The notes below the pieces were generated by a model, which worked only from the letters and a program-made list of their open reading frames with translations, was not told where the DNA came from and made no database searches. DNA of 64,000 bases from Acanthacorydalis orientalis (Eukaryota; Arthropoda; Insecta; Megaloptera; Corydalidae): the NCBI GenBank assembly GCA_034766995.1, contig CM068322.1, forward strand, positions 4,691,589 through 4,755,588, read 5' to 3'. The first letter of the stretch is position 1. Each line of letters starts with the position of its first letter. The translations under genes were made by a program, and so were the position numbers. This document shows, piece by piece, positions 54,627-64,000 of this stretch.

Positions 54627-55919
54627 CATTATTATTTATTCATATTAATATTTATTTGCTTCTTTTTCATTTTTAATTCAATAGTCCAATTTGAATCAAA
54701 ATTAATAATAAAACCAAAGTTGTTTCCAAAATACAGACCGAAATATGCACTTTAAAATGATATTAACATGAACACGATGAAATAACACTTTCATTGAAAA
54801 AAAATTAGGTTAGAATTCTGCAAACAAAAACTGCAATTAATTTCCTAACAGCCTAACATATTGAATTAAAGACTTTATAGATTATCGAAATATTGTCTTC
54901 CGTATTTAATAGACGTATTTACTAAGTTGATAGTTGAAATATTTTTGTTCGATTCTACCAAAGCATATATCATATTAAATCATACTAAAAATATTTACTT
55001 CCGTTTGAACATATCAAATATATTTATTTAAGTTCTTTGATGATGAAAATAATTCTGTAAGCAAGAGGAAAAATATTTTTCTAGATTCATATATAGGATA
55101 TTTATTTCATTTTTATAAATTTATTAAAATTCAAACGCAACACGGGCGCTAATGGCATTAGGTGTCGAAGCGCTCTAAAATCCCAAATAAGTCAAAAGCA
55201 GTAAATTTTAATTATAGTTTGTCAACTTACAAAACTTAATTTTTAATACAATAATGAGCACTACATAATAACTTGAAATTTTACATTATTATGAATAAAC
55301 GATTCATTTTCAGATTGTGTCAGTTTTTTTCTAAAGGTTTGTTCCGTTTAAATTGAAACATACACAAAATCTATTATTCGAACATCATGTGTTTGAAAAA
55401 TCAAAGAACAAATATGAATCAATGAATTCCAAAAACGTTGATCGTTACTTAGTTAGGAATTATTTATGATTCTTAAAAAAAAAATTCAAGAGCTATTGAG
55501 AATGTGGATAGTAATAGCTGTAGATAGATACGATTAGATGTTAATATAAATATATGTATGAGTTGAAGTTCCTGATGAAATAGTTTATCTAGAACTTCAT
55601 CGGTCTATTTTAAGCACATAAACCATCTAATAACTTTTATTCAAATTATTCTTGGAAAGTAAGACAATTTCCGTTTTTCAAAAGAAAAAGAATATTTCTA
55701 TCAGAAAATTTATGAATAAAAAGACATAAAATATTGTTGTATGTATATATTTTTGATTTAATTTGAAAATATTTTTATAAATTTCATTAATTTGTTTATT
55801 CCTAAATTAAAAAAAAACACAATTTTTAAAATCATTATCTTCAGTTTTGATGGCTCAATTTGATCTGAATCAAAATGAACAAAATGTTAAGTAATATTGT
55901 AGCATTATTGAATTCTAAC

Positions 55920-55969
<50 letters not shown>

Positions 55970-56788
55970 TACTATCGTAATCAACGAATTGAGCGATCAA
56001 ACGGAACGTACTAATGATTGATCAAATACTATCAATTTTCACTAGATTGCATCGGTCATGTCTAGTTAGACATCAAAAACGATCCAAACGTATTGATCGG
56101 ACACGTTCAGTTTAACCAATTTCTCGATCCTTACTTGTTCATTATCTGAATTCGTGCTTTGCAGCTGCCTCTGCATCGATGACAAGAACACAACTATGTC
56201 ATGAACATGAGAAAAAGAAATGAAATATCGACATATACAAAGTTAACTGAGCAAAGAACCACAACTGACGGACAGATGATATTACGAAAGTCCAAGTACA
56301 GTTATAAAAGTGAAAATGGTCATCTTGGAAGACGGGAATCGAATCGAATATATCTCGTCTTTACTTCAACTATTAGCTAGAACAAGTGGCCTCTAATGAG
56401 TGAACTTTGGACGAAGTTTTAATTTGTGAATCCACATATATAGATTACAGTCCGGCGTCGTTGATATATGTGCAGATGTTTTCGAAAGTTATTTTTTTTT
56501 AGAAATATTACGTTCTTTGCGTATAGAATTGATTGATATATCAGATAAATTATTTATTACTGTTTGTTATACTTCTGTTTTATACCTAATTATAGTTATG
56601 TGATGTAATGTTACAAGAAAATATTTTTGAAAATATTTTCGTCGAGAAAAGCTTTTATTATTTAATAAAAACGTGTGTTATATTATAAACTATTTCAATT
56701 AAAATTATATATGACAATAGATTTCATATTTTTTTTAAAAAAGAATACTGTCCAATAAGCATTAGTAATTTGTATATATCGAAAAAAC
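54627..56788. other. AT-rich DNA with a mildly GC-richer part
   Basis: A TA array lies at 55924-55963. The segment 55975-56460 is somewhat GC-richer. It has an acceptor-like GCTTTGCAG (to 56163), a 59-codon frame from ATG 56201 to TAG 56378-56380, and a TATAAAAG at 56303-56310. None of these is convincing alone and no protein family is recognised. Confidence 0.3.
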
Positions 56789-56789
56789 A

Positions 56790-57270
56790 TCTATATGGGG
56801 GGTATCATCCCTATTCACTTCTCTTGCTATCATTAAGTGGTTACAATTTATAATGAAAAATGAAATTAATATATTTAGTTTCGAAATTTATTTTTTGATT
56901 TTAAATGAAACCATGAAAATAAGAAACTGAAAAGAAAACTTATTGTAACTTATTGCAAATTTATTCTAAAAGTTCTGTTTACGCAATTTTCGTAATTTAT
57001 TTGTGTTCTTCGGAACACTGAAACTTAATACCCTGCTTAGAGGTATATCTGGAGAGACCAGTATACAATTGGCAGTGCCAAATTACTGTTTCATTGCAAT
57101 CGATGAACATGAAGATTCGTGAAACATAGGAAATTGTTAACGTCTTACTTGTAGAGTGTAGCGAGCAGAGCAACGATGAGAGGAGGTGATCTATACAAAA
57201 AAAAATTATTTTATGGAAATTTTATGAGGGACTTATTTCTTATACATATATATAGAGAGACAAGTGAATT
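56790..57270 (+). repeat. Dispersed repeat, copy B (inverted partner at 43.6 kb)
   Basis: Plus-strand partner of the copy at 43640-44170. Homology covers a non-coding lead, the 82-nt exon-like frame, and about 100 bp after its stop, ending with TGAGGGACTTATTTCTTA. Gaps occur outside the frame but not inside it. Confidence 0.7.
57041..57122 (+). CDS. Candidate terminal coding exon, copy B
   Basis: A tract ending CCCTGCTTAG (AG at 57039-57040), with a branch-like CTTAATAC just upstream, precedes 82 nt ending in TGA (57120-57122). After one phase nucleotide the frame reads GISGETSIQLAVPNYCFIAI and then DEHEDS. It differs from copy A at about 16 of 82 bases without indels. Function and upstream exons are unknown. 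Confidence 0.3.
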
Positions 57271-57939
57271 TGAAAAATAATTTATTGTAAATGACGGTAT
57301 CATTTATTTTCAAAAGTATGTATAAAAATAAAATTTATAAAATTTGAATAACTAATTGAAAATACTAAATTTTAATGATATTACTTTTTATTTATTTGAA
57401 AAAAAATTATTCAGTTTAAATATATCCTCTCACACTTTTATAAATATTTATATACGTTCTACTCTCTGCATATGTATGTTCTATTAAATCCAAATTGATA
57501 ATGATATGTACTACAAAAAAAATGTTAATTATTTCTCCGTCAGAAAATGGACTTAATATCATGCAAATAAGTAAATAATTATTCACTTATGCGGTATTCA
57601 ATATGCACATGAATTGCATATTAATTTCTCATCAAGCTCTATGCTCGGAGCATGTATTGGCGAATGATGTGACTCTCAATCTAGCATATACTAGTGAACT
57701 CCAAACCAGCACTCAGGTAGAAATGACTACCGATCTAATCTAATCTTCTAGCGATATTAAGCTCTCTACGAGAATGTACAGCATAACTGCAATGTGCAGT
57801 AGAATGTTAAAGGATATTGATTTGTGTAACGTGAGCGTGTGTTTATTGTATTGAAGATAATTTGACTTGATTTTGTTGTCACAGACAGGTGCTATTATAT
57901 AATCACGATTTATACACACATAAATGATTCTCTCTCTCT

Positions 57940-57975
<36 letters not shown>

Positions 57976-58457
57976 TTTTGAATTGTTAAAAGAATCGCTC
58001 TATTAGAAATGGGCATATTTAATTTGAAATAATGAATATAATTTAAAAAAATACGTGTGGCAGTTCACAGAATCCGCACGTTCGAAGTGAAATTTATTTT
58101 GTTTGGTAGCATTATGATTTAAATTTACTTGGGTTTTTTCATAATTGAAAGGTGCATAGAGGATGTATCGGTGAAAGCTATAATTTGATTAGAACAATTA
58201 ATTTTTAAATTTAAGAAAGTATTTTTATATTATCAAAATTTGTTTTATGTATTCGATTTACGTATTTTTGTCATTATTACCTTTTACGTCATTGTCATTT
58301 CGTTATCAGTTACAGCGTTTACAAGGGAATTCTCTATAAACTAAATAATAGCTTTATTATAGATGAAATAAGTTAAAAATGACTTCAATTCTAATTTATC
58401 CAGGTATCTTTGGAAAGTGGTATCGATAGTAGTCCATATCTTGTCGTCGGTTCGTTT
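57271..58457. other. AT-rich non-coding DNA
   Basis: A (TA)n array with a CT-rich lead lies at 57931-57974. The part 57640-57850 is GC-richer but shows no clear frame. Confidence 0.5.
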
Positions 58458-58601
58458 GTGCGTAATGCGTCACTTTCGTTGCACATTGGTTACGAACAAA
58501 ATTACCGTTCGGCTTTCACGTTTCTTATCCTTCCACGTGAGATGTCACTTTAGGTGCATGTTCGTCACGAAGGAAATTACAGTTCAGGATTCATTACGCA
58601 C
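58458..58601. repeat. 75-bp direct duplication inside a 10-bp inverted repeat
   Basis: GTGCGTAATG (58458-58467) and its exact inverse CATTACGCAC (58592-58601) bracket two diverged direct copies of a unit starting CACTTTCGTTGCAC (58471) and CACTTTAGGTGCAT (58546). The copies are 75 bp apart. A continuous 64-codon frame (58417-58611) spans both, so the repeat also appears in translation as HFRCTLVTNKITV and HFRCMFVTKEITV. The block is CG-rich relative to its surroundings. Confidence 0.7.
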
Positions 58602-59119
58602 GGCGATTTAAGAAGTTTCACTTCAATTAGATGATATAAATATTCTAGAAAAAAAACAAAACGTCAACGTAAACTATTAATAGCGAATTCAATTCAGTAA
58701 AAATAAAGTTCATCAAATTTGTTATTTGGACAAAAATACAATAAATTTATTTCATATTACTATCTTCTTTAACTTTTAACTGCTTAGGAAAGGGTATAAT
58801 AACAACAACCTTACAGTGCATGATTTTTATTTTTTTATATAAAGTGGTAAAACTAGTTGAAAATAGTATTTTGATTATAGAAATATGTATTTAAAAAATA
58901 TTTTTCAATTTTTCATACTTTTTTATTGAAAATTATAATTGATTCACATATGTATCATCATGCATTTGTGTTTATTTTTAGTGAAAATCTTTGGAATGAT
59001 TTTAGTTTGTGTTGAAGCACAATGATGTGTTATATGTTTAACGTAAAATGTACATTTGTGCTTTTCACGATAAATTTTTGTACCGAACTCGAGTTTCTTC
59101 CCAAATCGGCATATGATTT

Positions 59120-60350
59120 TAATGATCTAGTCGCATATTAGCTGGAGACAAAACGGCTATATTTGGTTTACTTCTTTTACGTTTAGTCTCGTGGAGTCTA
59201 GATGTTCTTCCTCTTCTTGATGATGAAATGAGCCCAATTGTCTACAATGTAGAGGTAGTAATTTCATTTTGTCCTTCCTGTTGTTGCATCTTTTTATAAG
59301 AAGACAAGCGTTTATAGCGATGGTAAAACAATCGCATGTACCATTTCCGTAACCAAATTTTAATTTTATTTATCCCAATTATACTATCCAACAAATCAAT
59401 CCCATCCATGTGACGGTTATATTGCCGAATTACAGCGGGACAAACAATTTGAATCTTCAGTTTTATTTTACGATCATATTATTCTATCGTATGAAAATAA
59501 TCTTTACCCACAAATTAAGATAAAAATACTACCATTTTATTGCCTTTCCAGAAAATATTATAGATTTTTACCCCTATAAAATCTGTCACAGAGTTACCCG
59601 ATGTTCTTCTTTTAATTATTTTTGCATCAGATTCGGTAGGAACTTTAAAGCATGAAAGTCTATTTCGCCTTGCCGTTCCAATAAAATGAATACCAATTTT
59701 TGCCAAATAACTTACTACTGACAATGAAGCGTAATAATTGACAAAATATAATTTCTGATTATAATTTCCTTGAATTTTTCTAGATAATCGAACAACAACA
59801 TTGACGTTTTCTCCAATATCTGGTTCCTTTGAAGAAGCGTTTTAAGAGATCATTTTCCATTCCAGTAAAAATTAATTTTTTTTCAAAAACCACTCTAGAA
59901 AATACTTTGTATCCTCGTTTTTGAGGCTTCATTAGCAAATATTGCTTCATGTAATGGCAAACTTTTGTAACATATATATGTTCATCGAAAAAAAGCATTT
60001 CCTCCAGGGAAATGATAGAAACTTCGAGGAAGACGTGTTTATGATGAGCTTCAATTTATATAATTTATCACTTGTGTTTATCAGACTATCACTAAAATGA
60101 AATTCAAACGAATTTTCACAAACGCATTTATGCTTAAAGTATTTCACACAATTTTTGGACCTACATCTTCGTACCAGCACATCATTGTACTTACTATCGA
60201 AGCTGTCGATGAAATAACACAAATTCCTAAATATTTTATTAGGTCTCATATAGAAAATTCGAAAGGTTTTGCTTAATTCTTCTGAATATTGTATCTAAAA
60301 CTCTCTTCGACGATTTCCTTCATTAATTTATTGTTACTTTAAAATATTAA
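59120..60350 (-). pseudogene. piggyBac-like transposase, decayed
   Basis: DDE transposase of the piggyBac (DDE_Tnp_1_7) type on the minus strand. From the N-terminal side: MKEIVEESFRYNIQKN (near 60320), the frame 60249-59947 with MRPNKIFRNLCYFIDSFDSK and DKLYKLKLII, then FFDEHIYVTK (first catalytic Asp, 59984-59986) and QYLLMKPQKRGYKVF. Further on, FVNYYASLSVVSYLAKIGIH replaces the usual FDNYY: the second catalytic Asp is Val (59740-59742). TARRNRLSCFKVP follows. Later HMDGIDLLDSIIGINKIKIW carries the third motif (Asp 59395-59397). KWYMRLFYHRYKRL leads to the tail. Stops and frame changes are present. The first ~150 residues and TTAA-flanked ends were not found. Confidence 0.82.
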
Positions 60351-60701
60351 GGTAGCGTTCAATTTTTTTTATTTTATCTGATATGATTGAGATTCCTGTA
60401 AATGTTGAAGATATATTTGAAATTTTATTTACTTTTACATCATTTTTCCTGCTTTTAGAAGAAGTTGAATCACGCTGATTTTACTAAGAAGTAGTGTCAG
60501 TTGATTCTACTCAAGAATTACGTAAATGCTGTTTGTTGATATTTTTTCCTAAATAATTATCATAATATGATAAATTCTTGACAAATTATTTACTTACATT
60601 TGAAAATAAAGAAATAGACCAGCGAATAATTCTTTTCGTATACTTTTATTTATAAGAAATTTTTTTTGTACAACTGACCAAAATAATGTTTTTATACATT
60701 A

Positions 60702-60752
<51 letters not shown>

Positions 60753-61034
60753 TAGAAGGCAAGTAAATAGTACTTAGTATTATTTTTTTGTTCTTATAAG
60801 TATATAATACACATTTTCTTTTTGAAAGTCAATCAGTGTATTAGTCAATCAATATATTATTTAAGAAAATTTTCTTTTAAAGCTAAAGAGTAAAAATTTG
60901 TATTATGCATGTAACTAAACAATTTAAGAATTATGTTCTACATTAAAATATTTTCAGTGCAGATAGCTTCATATAAGATCATATTACATGCTTTTAGATA
61001 AACGATACTTATTTAATTATTTATTTATATACAT

Positions 61035-61084
<50 letters not shown>

Positions 61085-61500
61085 AAAAAAAAGAAAAGGG
61101 AAACAGTTTGTGCTCGAAAGATCACATACAAGTAGGAAATTAACTTTGAATATCGCATACAAAGTTAAAGACGATAAAAGTTCGTCTACCTCATTTTGTT
61201 TATTATCTCTATATCTAATTTAATAGTCCTTAAAAGAAGTTATAGTACCAACGTTAATATACTACTTCACTAGACCATAAAAGTATATATGGATCCATAA
61301 AGTATAACACAGATGAAGCTTTTGCTTTACCAAAGGAACACAAATGTCTCAAGTGTCCTATTATTTTATTTTGTGATTTTCACGGAACTTGTATGATTAT
61401 TATAAAGATATTATATCATTGAATAATATTAAAAGTACATTATTTTCCTTAGTATTAATCTTTAGTGCGTTTATTTCGTTATAAAGTTGACAAATTATAT

Positions 61501-61544
<44 letters not shown>

Positions 61545-64000
61545 TACCAGTGGCGTAACGTAATTTGTAATTTCTTCCAAACAATACAGTTTTGATAATG
61601 TGGCTAAATTTTCTTTCAAAATTTTGTTTCTTATGTAAAGATATTTAATTAATAGTCAATCAATTTGTTCTTACAATATAGTTACAATACAATTCTGTCA
61701 TTGTAACTAAATTCACGTTCACAAATTAATTTTTAATCATCCTACAAGCTCCAAAAAAGAATGAAACTAATTAATGCATATTTTACAGTTAAGAAATTTG
61801 GTGACATCTATTTATTTTAAATTATAAATGTATAAGTGTAATTTTCAATTATAATATGTCTCACGGTTTTGAAATTGTATAATAGTATTGTATGATTACG
61901 CACCAATCACACTTTTTCTAAGATAGAAAATATAACGTCCTTATTTTATATGCTATTAGCGATCTTAACAATAAAATAACAATTGATATATCATGTCAAA
62001 AAATCTATAAAAAAATATAAATGGTTCTTATAAAAAAGTTAACTTTTAATACAAAATATAAATAAATAGGTCTGGAAAGTTAGGTATTTCGATTGTTACT
62101 GATAAAAAATATTATTCATTATAAGAATTTTTTTATTGTAGATTTATAATTACTTTAAGTTGAAACATGATAATAACAGTTTCATTTGTTTAAAAATTTG
62201 AATATATATATATATATATATATATTTATTTTGTATATATATATATATTCAATGATTATCAGATTATGTTCTTATATATGTTTTAACATACATATTATTG
62301 AACGTTTTCTAATATCGAACTGTATATCTTATAATCTAAAAAATAAAGTCTAAAAAAGGTACTTTATGTCTCATAATAGAGAACAAATATATAAAAAAAG
62401 TAAATAGCAAAAAAAATAATAAAAAAATTCAGTTTTTGTTAAATTTGTGAAAAATATATTAATTATATTAAGATAGATTAGGTTTTTTTAGAAAAACAAA
62501 ATTATTTTATTAGTAAATTTTATATATGCATGTTAAAAATTTTATATTGTTATAATTACTTTATGTATTATAAACAACTATTACTCAAACAATAAAAAAA
62601 TGTTCAAATAGTGATTAAGTCAAATGCGAGTAAATAAAACGTCACTTCTTTAACCGACTATTAAATGTTTTACATATTTATTATACTGAAATAAATAATG
62701 GAATTAGAAAAATATTACCTTTTAGAAGGAATAAATATTGCCGTTGTATTTAAAAAACGACTTCAACAACATTAAATAATTACGAAAATTCAATATATCT
62801 TATAAGCAACGTCAACAAATATTGTTTAAAGTAATATTATTTCATTTAAAAAAGTGCAACTTGTTCATAAAAAATGAAATAATGAAATGAAACTAATCTT
62901 ATCCTTAAATAAAATTCAGTAAATTCAACTAATGAGAGATATTTGATATTATTCATATTTTTTTATAATTTAGAATGAATAAAAAAATGGTTACTTATTA
63001 TAATATTATAGATTATTTAAAAAAATCTATTGAAACTGATGGAAACGTATTGAATGTTTTTGTTAATTACATTCATTAGTATATAAAAATATTACAAAAA
63101 TAATATTCAATTTTTATTCATATTTACCAAAATAGGTAAATAAAAGGCTGCCGACATTTTAACGAAATTGTGACTTTAATTATTGTCTACACGTACTGCA
63201 TTATACTTCATAAATATTTCATTTAATTTTAATTTAAGAATGTTATTCTTTAAATCACTCTAATTCTAATTTCATATATAGAAAATTCTTTCAATTATGA
63301 ATCCTAAAATGCAAATAGAATACTTTATAAATATATTCAAATTTGTCAAGCTTCATGAATATATTTGTTAATTCAAAAGTAGACAAAAAAAACATAATAT
63401 TAGGTAAATGAACAGGATATTGAGAGTCGTTTTTTAAATTTTGTCTCGTTATTATTACAAATTTACTACATAATTCTTATATAAAAATATGTACTTATTA
63501 ATGATTCTTAATATTTTTTATCGGAAATTTTCAACATTCATATAATTTCGACAAGACTTTTTCTATTCCTAATCATAATAATTTCAATATCATTTATATT
63601 CATCATTTTTGCAAATTTTAAATTTTGTTTCCTCTCGACAATTATACTTAGATAACTAATATACAATATGTTAAAAAATTCTGAACATATTTACAAATAG
63701 TGAAATGAATTTAATTGAACTGTAATAAGATATTTCAATTATTATTAAGTCACCACTTACATTTGCCTGTACAGACGCCTATTTTAAACGTTGTTGATGT
63801 GCACTTTCTATTTTCAGATACACTTCTGAACGTTTTATATTTCAGATTTGTTTCAATAATTTTTCGGATTAAAATGTGTTTAAACTCTATTGCAGTGGCG
63901 TCAAACTCATATATAATAACGGACCACCAAATTTAGTTTAAGAATGTTTGCTTTTTTATTTTATATTTTCTTTAATGTATTTATAAAAAAAATAAAAAAT
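60351..64000. other. AT-rich non-coding DNA with four TA arrays
   Basis: TA arrays lie at 60704-60749, 61029-61081, 61505-61541 and 62203-62249. The 73-codon frame at 63715-63936 has no motif. No gene or further transposon is recognised. Confidence 0.55.

Noticed and set aside
56303..56310. TATAAAAG as a promoter
   Set aside because: No initiator at the proper distance; single TATA words are expected often in AT-rich DNA.
61549..63910. CAGTGGCGTAACG (61549) and GCAGTGGCGTCAAAC (63893), similar to hAT-type ends
   Set aside because: Both are in the same orientation, the match is short, and no inverted partner or 8-bp duplication is visible.

Overview
This window is a very AT-rich stretch of animal nuclear DNA, almost certainly from an arthropod and most likely an insect. 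The evidence is the transposon mix: several Tc1/mariner lineages, a piggyBac-like element, an RTE-like LINE and a probable solo LTR. There are also more than 40 (TA)n microsatellites, and no operons, ribosome-binding sites or long open reading frames. I cannot name the species. No intact host protein-coding gene is visible, so the window is probably deep intergenic DNA or the inside of very large introns. Almost all long open frames are either (TA)n arrays read as Tyr-Ile repeats or fragments of dead transposases.

Layout from left to right. A 516-bp internally deleted mariner lies at 0.76-1.27 kb, followed by a possible 42-nt non-coding exon at 3.3 kb. A full-length decayed mariner is at 5.1-6.4 kb and a CpG-rich block at 6.8-7.05 kb. 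A Tc1-like relic occupies 7.9-8.6 kb. A region with repeated short subterminal motifs, possibly pogo/Tigger-like, lies at 9.7-10.4 kb. A TATA plus initiator promoter candidate is at 11.2 kb. A 5'-truncated RTE-like LINE with a (TGA)n tail is at 12.5-13.3 kb. The best-preserved element, a mariner with one frameshift and one internal stop, is at 14.96-16.26 kb. A second copy of the first mariner family is at 21.5 kb and a probable solo LTR at 22.8-23.2 kb. Two mariner relics lie back to back at 24.5-26.4 kb, and an internally deleted mariner is at 28.1-28.9 kb.

A 622-bp foldback/MITE-like element is at 29.47-30.09 kb. A Tc1-like (possibly DD41D-type) element is at 32.3-33.6 kb and another full-length mariner at 39.0-40.25 kb. 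An unidentified open-frame relic is at 41.8-42.1 kb. An inverted pair of about 480-bp repeats, at 43.6-44.17 kb and 56.8-57.27 kb, carries matching 82-nt last-exon-like frames. A mariner 3' fragment is at 49.3-49.65 kb, a duplicated motif inside an inverted repeat at 58.46-58.6 kb, and a piggyBac-like transposase relic at 59.1-60.35 kb.

The genes do not work together as a pathway. The recurring theme is the link between TA dinucleotides and transposons. Tc1/mariner elements duplicate TA on insertion, and most elements here with visible ends touch a (TA)n array on one or both sides. One array has grown inside a mariner copy. The items most deserving follow-up are the inverted exon-like pair, the 29.5-kb foldback element, the 11.2-kb promoter candidate and the 3.3-kb splice-flanked segment.
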